43,968 nucleotides of DNA from contig CAIOLF010000003.1 in NCBI GenBank assembly GCA_903859075.1, positions 1 to 43,968 of the forward strand. The letters are read 5' to 3'. Positions 31,624 through 39,814 of this stretch are shown in pieces (the first letter of the stretch is position 1; every line of letters starts with the position of its first letter). Below the pieces are notes generated by a model. It saw only the letters and a list, made by a program, of their open reading frames with translations, made no database searches and was not told the DNA's origin. The DNA is from Candidatus Buchananbacteria bacterium. GTDB taxonomy: Bacteria; Patescibacteriota; Patescibacteriia; 2-01-FULL-39-33. A program made the translations under genes and the position numbers.

Positions 31624-32886
31624 TTAAATACTCATTTGTAATTCATTCTCTAGCATCTGATAGCTCAACTCTCCTTTGAATAGCGCCCATTTTTCGTATT
31701 TTTTTTCTTGATCAAAAAATTTGTTCGCGTAAATATAGTAGTTATTACGGTATTTTTCCGGTGTCAGATTCAGCATGACGGAGTTGGCTCCGGCCAAAAA
31801 CGCCTGCTGCCGGAATTCCATGCCATAAAGCGTTTCCATGGCAGTTGTTACGGGTATCCGGGCACTGGGCACTGTCAGCCGCATCGTGGCAATAACTTTT
31901 AAAATAATCTTAGAATCTATCACCTGCTCATTTAGTAGCGGCGTATTAGCTGATGGTACCAACGGCCCCATTGAAGGCATAAACTGTCCAATGTCTTTCA
32001 TCGTCAGGATATCATCGGCTAAATCGCCAGTCGTCTGGCCGGGTAGTCCGATAATCGGACCGGTAGAAATAATATAGCCCAACTGTTTTAATTCCTTAAT
32101 GCGATTCAATCTCTCAGCCAACGACTCACCATCATGCATCCTGGCATAAATTTCCGGATTGGATGATTCAAACCGCATCAAAATTCCATTAGCTCCGGCT
32201 TGCTTTAATTTCTGATAAAGTTCTATTTCCCTGTCGCCGATGCTCAGGTATAGGAAAACCCGGCATCTTTCTTTTATCCCTGAAACTATATCCAGCAATT
32301 TCTGCTCATCATACCAGTCATCTTCGCCTGATTGCAGTACTAATAATTTATAACCCTTGTCATTTACCGCTTTGACCGCCGTACAAATAATCTCCTCCGG
32401 CTCCAGGCGATAGGTGATTTTCTCTTTATTATCCCGCCGCAAACCGCAGTAAAGGCAATTGTTTTTGCAATTGTTGGAAAACTCAATTATCCCATGGACG
32501 CAGATATGGTCTTTGATGCTGGTTTTTCTGATAATGTTAGCCTCACTGTAAAGCGCTCGTAGCGATTTTTCATCCTCAAGTGACAGCAAATAAACAATCT
32601 CCTCCTTAGTCAAATCGCGTTGCCCCCTGGCTGACAAAATTTCTTTCAATTTACTATCAATAATCTCCGGGTTAATATCCTGATAATGGCCCAACAAAGA
32701 AAAAATTTCTCGCGCTTCTAGATCATCTATTTTTTTTATCAAAAAATCAGCAGTGGTCAGGACCCAGTCGCCGGGAGATAATGGTTCAGTAGTGCCGATA
32801 CGGACTGATTGCCGGCGGCCATTATTGTCAATCTCAGCAATTGTGCCGTTAGTATTTATAACTTTAGCTGGTAAAGTAATACACAT
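31624..32886 (-). CDS. HypC-HydE fusion: hydrogenase chaperone joined to a radical-SAM maturase
   Basis: The 420-residue protein has two parts. Residues 1-68 match HypC: MCITLPAKV with the essential Cys2, then GDWVLTTADFLIKKIDDLEAREIFSLL. Residues about 75-395 match HydE: EFSNNCKNNCLYCGLRRDN with the radical-SAM CxxxCxxC (Cys140, Cys144, Cys147), VLQSGED (183-189), GLPGQTTGDLADDIL (280-294), GPLVPSANTPL and IPVTTAMETL, ending in GANSVMLNLTPEKYR. HypC normally carries the Fe(CN)2CO unit for [NiFe] enzymes; HydE normally helps build the diiron site of [FeFe] enzymes. Here they are one polypeptide inside a [NiFe] operon, between gamma (3 bp) and delta (1 bp). No hypD, hypE, hypF, hydF or hydG is in the window. 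The domain calls are firm; the joint role is open. Confidence 0.9.
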   Translation of the reverse strand: MCITLPAKVINTNGTIAEIDNNGRRQSVRIGTTEPLSPGDWVLTTADFLIKKIDDLEAREIFSLLGHYQDINPEIIDSKLKEILSARGQRDLTKEEIVYLLSLEDEKSLRALYSEANIIRKTSIKDHICVHGIIEFSNNCKNNCLYCGLRRDNKEKITYRLEPEEIICTAVKAVNDKGYKLLVLQSGEDDWYDEQKLLDIVSGIKERCRVFLYLSIGDREIELYQKLKQAGANGILMRFESSNPEIYARMHDGESLAERLNRIKELKQLGYIISTGPIIGLPGQTTGDLADDILTMKDIGQFMPSMGPLVPSANTPLLNEQVIDSKIILKVIATMRLTVPSARIPVTTAMETLYGMEFRQQAFLAGANSVMLNLTPEKYRNNYYIYANKFFDQEKKYEKWALFKGELSYQMLENELQMSI

Positions 32887-32889
32887 AGG

Positions 32890-33711
32890 TTATATTGCTC
32901 CCGGGATGTTTTTTAAATCAGCGTAGGTAAAAATCGGCCCGTCTTTGCAGACATAATAAGGGCCAATGGCGCAATGCTGGCAGACGCCCAGGCCGCAATA
33001 CATTTTGCGTTCCAGCGACAAATATATATTTTCATCTTTTAACCCTTTTTTCTTTAATTCTTTAACAACAAAGTGATACATAATTGGCGGGCCGACCAGT
33101 ACGGCGACGGAATTGGCGGTAATTTTTTTGCTGGATAATAAATCAGTAATCATGCCCTTAGCCCCGGCCCATTGCTTGGATGGTTTTTCCAGTATCACAT
33201 TCAGCTCAGCTTGGCGGTTCCACTTGGCGTATTCTTTTTTAAATAATAAAGTACTCTCATCTTTACAGCCATAAAAAATCTTAAGTACGGCATTGGGCAG
33301 GCGTTCCTCAATATAATCAATAACTAATGACCGCAGCGGTACAAAACCGCAGCCGCCGCCAATGAGCAGTAAAGGCAAATCTCTAAATTTTTCCACGTCA
33401 AAACCATTGCCATAAGGTCCGCGGATAAAGACGGTATCGCCCTCGCGCAAGGAATTAAGCTTATTAGTCAAAGCGCCGACATTGCGGATCGTCAATTCAA
33501 AATACCGGCTGGAATAATACGGCGAGGAACAGATACTGATAGGACACTCGCCCCACTCCGGCAAGCCGATCTGAACGAACTGGCCGGGTAAAAAGCTAAA
33601 ATCAGCTTGCAATTTTTTATCAATAAATTGCAGGCGCAGCAAACGAGTATCGGCAGACTCCTGCGTCGAGCTGATTATCTTGACTGGTTGTGGCTGGTAA
33701 ATATTTAACAT
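32890..33711 (-). CDS. Hydrogenase gamma subunit, FAD/NAD(P)-binding reductase
   Basis: The 273-residue protein has the ferredoxin-reductase layout: an FAD-binding barrel (FLPGQFVQIGL, CPISICSSP), a NAD(P)-binding domain (LLLIGGGCGFVPLRSL, VLVGPPIMYHFV), and a C-terminal 2Fe-2S site MYCGLGVCQHCAIGPYYVCKDGP with four Cys. This is the pattern of the gamma subunit of group 3b hydrogenases and of dihydroorotate dehydrogenase electron-transfer subunits; the operon decides for the former. It exchanges electrons between NAD(P)H and the Fe-S subunits. It begins 1 bp after the beta-subunit stop. Confidence 0.92.
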   Translation of the reverse strand: MLNIYQPQPVKIISSTQESADTRLLRLQFIDKKLQADFSFLPGQFVQIGLPEWGECPISICSSPYYSSRYFELTIRNVGALTNKLNSLREGDTVFIRGPYGNGFDVEKFRDLPLLLIGGGCGFVPLRSLVIDYIEERLPNAVLKIFYGCKDESTLLFKKEYAKWNRQAELNVILEKPSKQWAGAKGMITDLLSSKKITANSVAVLVGPPIMYHFVVKELKKKGLKDENIYLSLERKMYCGLGVCQHCAIGPYYVCKDGPIFTYADLKNIPGAI

Positions 33712-33712
33712 G

Positions 33713-34702
33713 TCATTTATTGCCTTTTAATATTCTCCGGATATTCTTGGCGATATCAATCCCTACCGGACAAGTATGGGTGCAGCGATTGCAAGAGACG
33801 CAGCCCGGCAAGCCGTACTCTTGGGGAATCCGGACGAATTTATGGACATACCAAAAAAATATTTTCTTTTTGATTGTGTCCAGCTCCTTATTGCCGCCGG
33901 CGACCAGCGAAAAATCATTATAAAAACAATTGCCCCAGCAGCGCTGACGGCAATTATTATTTGGATCGGAATTATCTTTAAAATCAAAACAGAAACAAGT
34001 CGGACAGACAATGGAGCATTTGCCGCAGGCTAAGCATATTTTGCCTAACTCATCCCAAATTTTATTATTGGCAGATTGCCAGACTACTCCTTGCAATTTT
34101 AGAACTCTTTTATCAACCCCTTTTTCCTGGATTGGACCGGCGAATTCTATATGCTTGTAATCTTTGCTGCCGCTAGCTTCCAAAATATTTTGGCCTTTCT
34201 CCGAGCCGGAATAAATCTTGAGCTTGCCATTTTTTAATTTGGCCAGAAAAACATCAAAACTTAGATGTTCTAAAATATCCTCTTCATAAGTGTGGCTGAA
34301 AACTTTGAATTTTTTATAATCAATCGGCCAATCGGCGCTATAGCCGACAATTAAAGTATTATTGCGGCGGCGGCGATAGTAAGTATCCGAGCCGAACACT
34401 TGATCAAATAAAGCTAAAGCCTTCAAATCCAAGACGTTCATGCCGACAGCGGCGATTTTGGGATACTGCTTCTTGCTTTCTTTAATCCCGCCGCTGAGAT
34501 CAAAAATTCGCTCACAAGGAGGCAAAAAAATCTCTTTCCAGGGATTTTCCGGCATCTGCCCGGACCAATCAATGTCGCTGGCGCTTTTAATTTCGGCAAC
34601 CTTAATAATCTCCCCTATTTTTTGGGGAGCAAAAATGAAATAATCCTTAGCCAATAGCCGGAGCAGATTGCTTATTGGCTTTAAGTCAGGTGAAGCATTC
34701 AT
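33713..34702 (-). CDS. Hydrogenase beta subunit, 4Fe-4S protein
   Basis: The protein starts at the ATG at 34702 (329 residues). An upstream in-frame ATG (34720) lies inside the promoter -10 and is rejected. It has an N-terminal domain like sulfhydrogenase beta and AsrA, then CLACGKCSIVCPTCF and CVSCNRCTHTCPVGID for two 4Fe-4S clusters. It links the small subunit to the flavin subunit in group 3b enzymes. It is the first gene of the operon beta-gamma-HypC/HydE-delta-alpha-methyltransferase-HypA. The predicted mRNA starts at or next to the ATG, so this message is leaderless. Confidence 0.9.
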   Translation of the reverse strand: MNASPDLKPISNLLRLLAKDYFIFAPQKIGEIIKVAEIKSASDIDWSGQMPENPWKEIFLPPCERIFDLSGGIKESKKQYPKIAAVGMNVLDLKALALFDQVFGSDTYYRRRRNNTLIVGYSADWPIDYKKFKVFSHTYEEDILEHLSFDVFLAKLKNGKLKIYSGSEKGQNILEASGSKDYKHIEFAGPIQEKGVDKRVLKLQGVVWQSANNKIWDELGKICLACGKCSIVCPTCFCFDFKDNSDPNNNCRQRCWGNCFYNDFSLVAGGNKELDTIKKKIFFWYVHKFVRIPQEYGLPGCVSCNRCTHTCPVGIDIAKNIRRILKGNK

Positions 34703-34708
34703 GCTTAT

Positions 34709-34717
34709 ATTATACCA
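34709..34717 (-). promoter_or_regulatory. Leaderless promoter of the hydrogenase operon
   Basis: The minus strand reads TGGTATAAT, an extended -10, ending 6 bp before the ATG at 34702. Transcription should start at or beside that codon. No clear -35 is present. Confidence 0.6.
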
Positions 34718-34765
34718 CAAACATTAGAAAATATTAAAACGCTTTTGGATTTAATCCAGGTCTTT

Positions 34766-36076
34766 TTATTTAGCAGGGATTAATTGTTTTAGAGTTTGAT
34801 ACTGACCGCTGGCCAATTGATTGATGGAAATTTCCTTATCTAATGGTAAAATATTTCTGGCGCAGCTAATGCCCAATAAAATATTCCAGCCGATTCCTAG
34901 AATAAAAATCAGAGTAATTATGAATTTAACAATTCTAGAACGTATTAATTGCGTCCAATCAAAAATGATCGCCAGGCCGAGGGCAAAAACAACCAAGATT
35001 CCATCCATTCGCCGAGCGCCAAAACTCCGACCGCCCATCCAATCGGTCACAGACGCATTGATATAAATTACGGCGAGCAGCGCCAGTAGGAATAAAAGCC
35101 AATTTTTTGCGTCTCTTTTCCAAAATGATAAGATAAAAGCCAGAATAGCCAGTAGCAGCAGCGGGTGCCAGAAGAATAACCCATGATTGCCGTTAAAAAA
35201 GAAGTTCAGTAAATTTTGCGGCCAAAGGTTGAAAAAACCCGCTCCCTGCGGCAGGGCCAGCCAGCCGCCGTAAAGATATTTCCAAGCCCACAGCTGCGGC
35301 GCAAAAACAATCGCCGTTGTCAGCAGACAAATTATCAGCGAATAAATTCTTTCCTTTAAAAACCGTTTTTTATTAAAAATTAACGCCAAAACAGGGATAA
35401 TGACAAAAATTACATTCTGCCAACGCAACAACAGGGCTAATCCCAAAAATAATCCAACCAGAAAATATTTCCATCTGATATTAAGGTCATCCCGCAGATA
35501 AAAAAAGATCATGCCAGTCACCGCAAAAAACGACAGCACATGCGACATTGACGGCTCATAAATCAGATAAAAATACAACGGCGACAAGAGCCAGATGGCC
35601 GTGGCCGATAAAAAAGCTATCTTATCGGAAAAATACTGCCTAAGCGACAGATAAGTGAAAATCAGCCCCAGTAACAGAAATACTGCGGTAGCTATAAATA
35701 TCGCCTGATCATAAGGCCAGCCAAAACCGGGCAGATTATAAGGATTATTTTGATTGCCGTATTTGCTAATCGGCAGATAATGGGCCGTGAGTAAAAATGG
35801 AGACCACAAGATACTGGGACCGATAGAATACAAATTGGCTACTTTGCCGATTGGTGTCAGCCGCTCTGTCGCATGAGTATTCCAAACGCGGTCAAATTCT
35901 GCATATTCATTCCTAAAATTAAGATCATGATCAAAAAAAGCTGAGCGGAAATAGGAATAATAGCCGAAACCGTCGCCGCCGATAGTCCAATTGGGCCGGA
36001 TAAACCAAACCAAAAAAACTATAATCAATAGATTTAGGATAATAAAAGGCACCAATCCAAACAATTTTTTATTCAT
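34766..36076 (-). CDS. Polytopic membrane protein, glycosyltransferase-39/PMT-like
   Basis: The 436-residue protein has about ten to twelve membrane helices. After the first helix comes an extracytoplasmic loop with an acidic pattern (GGDGFGYYSYFRSAFFDHDLNF), where GT-C enzymes keep their catalytic Asp. This layout fits lipid-linked-sugar mannosyltransferase-like proteins that glycosylate proteins or wall polymers outside the cell. The family call rests on architecture and the loop, not on a specific signature. It lies upstream of the hydrogenase operon in the same direction and is probably unrelated. Confidence 0.65.
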   Translation of the reverse strand: MNKKLFGLVPFIILNLLIIVFLVWFIRPNWTIGGDGFGYYSYFRSAFFDHDLNFRNEYAEFDRVWNTHATERLTPIGKVANLYSIGPSILWSPFLLTAHYLPISKYGNQNNPYNLPGFGWPYDQAIFIATAVFLLLGLIFTYLSLRQYFSDKIAFLSATAIWLLSPLYFYLIYEPSMSHVLSFFAVTGMIFFYLRDDLNIRWKYFLVGLFLGLALLLRWQNVIFVIIPVLALIFNKKRFLKERIYSLIICLLTTAIVFAPQLWAWKYLYGGWLALPQGAGFFNLWPQNLLNFFFNGNHGLFFWHPLLLLAILAFILSFWKRDAKNWLLFLLALLAVIYINASVTDWMGGRSFGARRMDGILVVFALGLAIIFDWTQLIRSRIVKFIITLIFILGIGWNILLGISCARNILPLDKEISINQLASGQYQTLKQLIPAK

Positions 36077-36168
36077 GGCAATATTAATGAAAGAGTATTA
36101 CTCCCCTTCAAAAACCGTTTGAGCGTAGATCTTATAACCCGCGTCAATTAATTTAATCACTCGCGTAA

Positions 36169-37251
36169 TTATTCATTTCTTTTCGGCGCCTCAAGCTGTA
36201 GCGGCTCAATGGCGCTTTCCGCGCCGGTGATTTTGACGACATCTTTATCAATCTTTTTTAATTCCTTGTCAGCCGTGTTATAAGCATTGACGGTCGTCGC
36301 TAAGCTGCCGCCAAGTTTTTTGAAATAATCGTCATAAGCCACTACATGTTTTTGCAGCATCTCTACCCGCTTGATTATTTCCTTGGTCTGCTCCTCAATT
36401 TTTAGAGCTCGCAATCCTTGCATGACGGTCTGCAGATAAGCGGCAAAGGTAGTCGGCGAGACGATAATCACCCGTTTTTCTTTGAAAGCGTAGTCAATTA
36501 GACTGCGGGTATTAATTTTTACCGCGCCGACTTCATTAACAAGCAAGTCATAATAAATCGCTTCAGCCGGAATAAACATGAAAGCGAAGTCCATCGTGCC
36601 CTTGCTGGGCTTGATGTATTTGCTGGTTTCATCGATTCTTTTTTTCAGATCATTTTTAAACTCCTTCTCATACGTCTCTCTCTTGGTCGGATCATCTTCG
36701 TTGACCACGCGATTATAATTTTCCAGAGAAAATTTGGCGTCCACCGGTATGATCCCGTCTTTGGTAAAAATCGCCGCGTCCACCGTATCGCCATCATCAA
36801 ATTGATACTGCAATTTAAAAGCCGTCGGCGGCAGGATATTATCCAGCACCAGATGCAGAGCCGATTCGCCAAGATTGCCACGCTGTTTCTGGCTGGTCAG
36901 GACTTTTTCCAAGTTTTTGAGCTGCTCGGAAAACCCCATCACCTGTTTATTGGTCTGTTGCAATTCAACGATCTTTTCGGTAATGCCTCGGACGATATTG
37001 ACGCTCTGGTTGAATTGCGTCTGCATCTGCTGGGTGGATTGCGACAATTTATTATCCATAGTCTGATTCAGCCCCTTAATGCTGCTGTCCATGGTCTGAT
37101 TGAGCTCTTTGATGCGTTCAAACAGCAATAAATTGGACTGATCATCCTTTTTGCCAGCCGCCAGCTGTGAGAATCTGTGATTGAAAAAAATAAACAGCGC
37201 CGCCAACACGGCAATGAGAATGACTATTAATATTATTAAAATAATTTCCAT
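36169..37251 (-). CDS. rmuC: RmuC-family protein (DNA recombination)
   Basis: The 360-residue protein has an N-terminal membrane helix (about 2-24), a Gln-rich coiled coil (about 40-125, with repeated NQTMD segments), and the RmuC nuclease-like domain (about 128-335) with QRGNLGESALHLVLDNILPP, IIPVDAKFSLENYNR and MFIPAEAIYYDLL. In E. coli RmuC limits inversions at short inverted repeats; its enzyme activity is not proven. It is located 31 bp downstream of the CarS-like gene. Confidence 0.93.
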   Translation of the reverse strand: MEIILIILIVILIAVLAALFIFFNHRFSQLAAGKKDDQSNLLLFERIKELNQTMDSSIKGLNQTMDNKLSQSTQQMQTQFNQSVNIVRGITEKIVELQQTNKQVMGFSEQLKNLEKVLTSQKQRGNLGESALHLVLDNILPPTAFKLQYQFDDGDTVDAAIFTKDGIIPVDAKFSLENYNRVVNEDDPTKRETYEKEFKNDLKKRIDETSKYIKPSKGTMDFAFMFIPAEAIYYDLLVNEVGAVKINTRSLIDYAFKEKRVIIVSPTTFAAYLQTVMQGLRALKIEEQTKEIIKRVEMLQKHVVAYDDYFKKLGGSLATTVNAYNTADKELKKIDKDVVKITGAESAIEPLQLEAPKRNE

Positions 37252-37282
37252 AATTCTTAATTCATAATTCTTAATTAAAAAA

Positions 37283-37831
37283 CTACCACCAAACTTTCTT
37301 TATCTTTAAAAGATACGCCACAATATTTACGATCGGATGCAAGACTAATGACAAAACAATCGCGGCAACAATTATTTCCCAAGAAGGCCTAGCAATAATA
37401 TAAATAAAAAGAAAAAAACCGACAATATAATCAATCTGATCAAAGACCGGCCAGGAACGTCCCGATTTGATACCAAAGCGCCTTTTAAAGAAGCTCTTGA
37501 GCAAATCTCCGAGTATCGCCCCCAGTCCTCCCAGTAATCCTAATACAATAAACCCAGAGTAGTCAATTATGGCTAAATTACTAAAAATATTGCCAGCAAA
37601 CAGGCAATATTGGATAAAAGCGGCTATAACACCGCCGGCAATGCCGGCGATTATTCCCCGCCAGGTTTTGTTCTCTCCAAAAACTCGATCCGACCCTAAT
37701 CTTAGGCCACCATCGATCGGCTTTTTGAAAATTTTCAAAATTTCCAGCCGATCAAAAATAACCGGCATCATATTAGCTAGATAGGCCGGCCAGCAAAAAT
37801 AAAAGGCTTTCAAAATTATCAATAAAAACAT
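37283..37831 (-). CDS. CDP-archaeol synthase (CarS/DUF46)-like membrane enzyme
   Basis: The 182-residue protein has about five membrane helices and the motifs of the CarS family: PAYLANMMPV near the start, FGENKTWRG in the first loop, and GAILGDLLKSFFKRRFGIKSGRSWPVFDQIDYIVG, resembling the CDP-alcohol-forming CdsA signature. In archaea CarS makes CDP-archaeol. Bacterial members of this family occur, notably in CPR genomes, and may make CDP-activated lipids; the substrate here is unknown. It starts directly after the ATPase gene's stop (TAG then ATG), so it is co-translated with it. Confidence 0.82.
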   Translation of the reverse strand: MFLLIILKAFYFCWPAYLANMMPVIFDRLEILKIFKKPIDGGLRLGSDRVFGENKTWRGIIAGIAGGVIAAFIQYCLFAGNIFSNLAIIDYSGFIVLGLLGGLGAILGDLLKSFFKRRFGIKSGRSWPVFDQIDYIVGFFLFIYIIARPSWEIIVAAIVLSLVLHPIVNIVAYLLKIKKVWW

Positions 37832-39805
37832 CTAGTCCAATTTAATGATCTCACCGGGACCTAATTTGTTAGGCGCGGTCTTATTATCTTCATCTTTTGA
37901 TTTCAAATCCGCATCCCCGCCAAGCTTGGCCGACTCCAGGGCTTTTTTTGCTTCTTCATACCATTCCAGTTCGGTATGGCTCTTTACTTCCAAAGGATTA
38001 GCTGCCGGCTTAGCCGTGCTATCTTTTTTTATTTCTTCTCGTTTCTTTTCTTCTTTTAACAAGTTGGCCATGGCTTCTTTTTTTTCAACCGGCGGCTTGG
38101 CCGTTGCCTTGAAACTGACCGGCGGCCGACTGAGCGCTTCACCTAAGCTGATCGGCTTGGCTTTCGGCGCTTTAGGAACCTCGTCAATTTCCGGCATGGC
38201 GACTAGCCGTTCGTCTTTCTTTTTGCGGCGATCTTCTTTGACCTTGACAAAACAGTCATCGCAAAAAACCGGGCGAGTCGGATCCGGTTCAAAATTTAAT
38301 TTTGCTTCCTTGCCGCAGAGCGAGCAAATAGCAGAAAATTTTAGTTCATTTTTTACCGGTTTATTGCCGCTTCTCGTTCTTTCTTCTTTGGGTTTTTTGC
38401 TAAAAACCGAGGCGACATCTTTTCTCATCTTCGGAGAGATCTCCCGATCGAATCTGGCCGGCGCCGGCCTGGCATCCTCTCGGTCATGGCCGATTGTTTC
38501 CGTCAATTTTTCACTTAAATCAAGGCCACTCCAACGATTGATCTTGTCTTCCACCACGGCCCTAGGATGAGCGTACCTCTCCCGCGATACCTTAATCACC
38601 TTGTCGGCGTTATCGGTAATCATCTCGTCAAACAGCGGCGGCAAGGTATTGGCGGAAAAAGGATCGGAAGAGATGCCATCAATCATCAACTTGAGATAAA
38701 TGGCGAAAGCCGGCAGATTAACCAAGTCTTCTTCGACAAAAAACGGGGTGAATTCCTTTACTAATTCTTCGGCATCAATGGCGCCGACGCGGAAGCAGAC
38801 CAGGGTGCCGACGTTGCCAAAGATAGCGGCCGAAACGATCTCCGGCAGCTGCAGGATATACTGATGGGCGACAGTCAGATTAAGGCGGTATTTCCTGGCT
38901 TCCGACAAGATACTGGCAAAACTGTCGGTGGCGAAATTCTGAAATTCATCGACATAAAGATAAAAATCCGGGCGCTCCGTTTCCGGAATATCCACGCGGC
39001 TCATGGCCGCCATGTAAAGCTTGGTAACAATCATGGAGCCCAGCAGCTGCATCGTATCTTCGCCGATGCGGCCCTTGGATAAATTAAGGATCAATATCTT
39101 TTTCTTATCCATTATCTCGCGCAGATCAATGGTCGATTTGACTTGGCCGACGATATTTCTAATCAGAAAATTAGACAAAAATTGGCCGACTTTATTCTGA
39201 ATCGGAGAAATGACTTCTTGCAAAGTACGTTCGTTCCACTTTGAATATTCATTAGTCCAAAACGATCTCACTACCGGATCTTTGATTTTATCGATTACTT
39301 TATCGCGGTAATCCTTATCGACCAAGATGCGCATAATGCCCAGCAGAGTCGATCCGGGATAATCCAGCAGCGCCAGGACGGCATTGCGCAAAATATACTC
39401 CAAACGCGGACCCCAGCTTTCGGCGAATTGTTTTTTAAAGACGCCGACGATGCCGGAAGCGATCAGATGCTTATGATTTTCATCAACCGCCTCCAGGATA
39501 TTGAAGGCGATGGGAAAATCGGAATCGGCCGGATTGATATAAACAACGTCATTAACGCGGTTGGAAGGGATGTAATTGAGGACTTTTTCGGCGGTATCGC
39601 CGTGCGGATCGATATAGCAGCAGCCCTCGCCGTGGATCACATCGGAAATTATCATGTTTTCCAGCAGGGTCGTTTTGCCCATGCCGGTTTTACCGATAAT
39701 ATAAACATGGCGCCGGCGGTCGTCGCGTTTGATGCCGAAACTCCTTTTGGAGTTGCGGAAATTAGTCTCGGCAAGAATAGTTATTTCATTGGGCGGCGTT
39801 GACAT
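37832..39805 (-). CDS. Type IV secretion/conjugation-type ATPase with C-terminal zinc ribbon
   Basis: The 657-residue ATPase has Walker A GKTGMGKTT (38-46), a GCCYIDPHGDTAEKVL segment, Walker B FYLYVDEFQNFATDSF, and the sensor-like LTVAHQYI, all typical of the VirD4/TraG/HerA-like family. It has no membrane helix. After about residue 400 comes a charged linker, a zinc ribbon (CSLCGK and FCDDCF), and a long Lys/Glu/Pro-rich tail. Such a stand-alone ATPase paired with a one-helix partner (next gene upstream, 9 bp away) recurs, as far as I recall, in CPR genomes. DNA or protein translocation is inferred. Confidence 0.85.
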   Translation of the reverse strand: MSTPPNEITILAETNFRNSKRSFGIKRDDRRRHVYIIGKTGMGKTTLLENMIISDVIHGEGCCYIDPHGDTAEKVLNYIPSNRVNDVVYINPADSDFPIAFNILEAVDENHKHLIASGIVGVFKKQFAESWGPRLEYILRNAVLALLDYPGSTLLGIMRILVDKDYRDKVIDKIKDPVVRSFWTNEYSKWNERTLQEVISPIQNKVGQFLSNFLIRNIVGQVKSTIDLREIMDKKKILILNLSKGRIGEDTMQLLGSMIVTKLYMAAMSRVDIPETERPDFYLYVDEFQNFATDSFASILSEARKYRLNLTVAHQYILQLPEIVSAAIFGNVGTLVCFRVGAIDAEELVKEFTPFFVEEDLVNLPAFAIYLKLMIDGISSDPFSANTLPPLFDEMITDNADKVIKVSRERYAHPRAVVEDKINRWSGLDLSEKLTETIGHDREDARPAPARFDREISPKMRKDVASVFSKKPKEERTRSGNKPVKNELKFSAICSLCGKEAKLNFEPDPTRPVFCDDCFVKVKEDRRKKKDERLVAMPEIDEVPKAPKAKPISLGEALSRPPVSFKATAKPPVEKKEAMANLLKEEKKREEIKKDSTAKPAANPLEVKSHTELEWYEEAKKALESAKLGGDADLKSKDEDNKTAPNKLGPGEIIKLD

Positions 39806-39814
39806 AAAATAAAA

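Noticed and set aside
31624..32886. HydE homology as evidence for an [FeFe] hydrogenase in the window
   Set aside because: No HydA H-cluster motifs are present; all hydrogenase subunits here are [NiFe] type.
34703..34720. Upstream ATG of the hydrogenase beta-subunit frame
   Set aside because: The codons from 34720 overlap the -10 element, so the ATG at 34702 is the likely start.
37845..38570. Plus-strand 241-codon Ser/Leu-rich frame opposite the ATPase tail
   Set aside because: It mirrors the low-complexity Lys/Glu/Pro-rich tail of the ATPase; composition explains the open frame.
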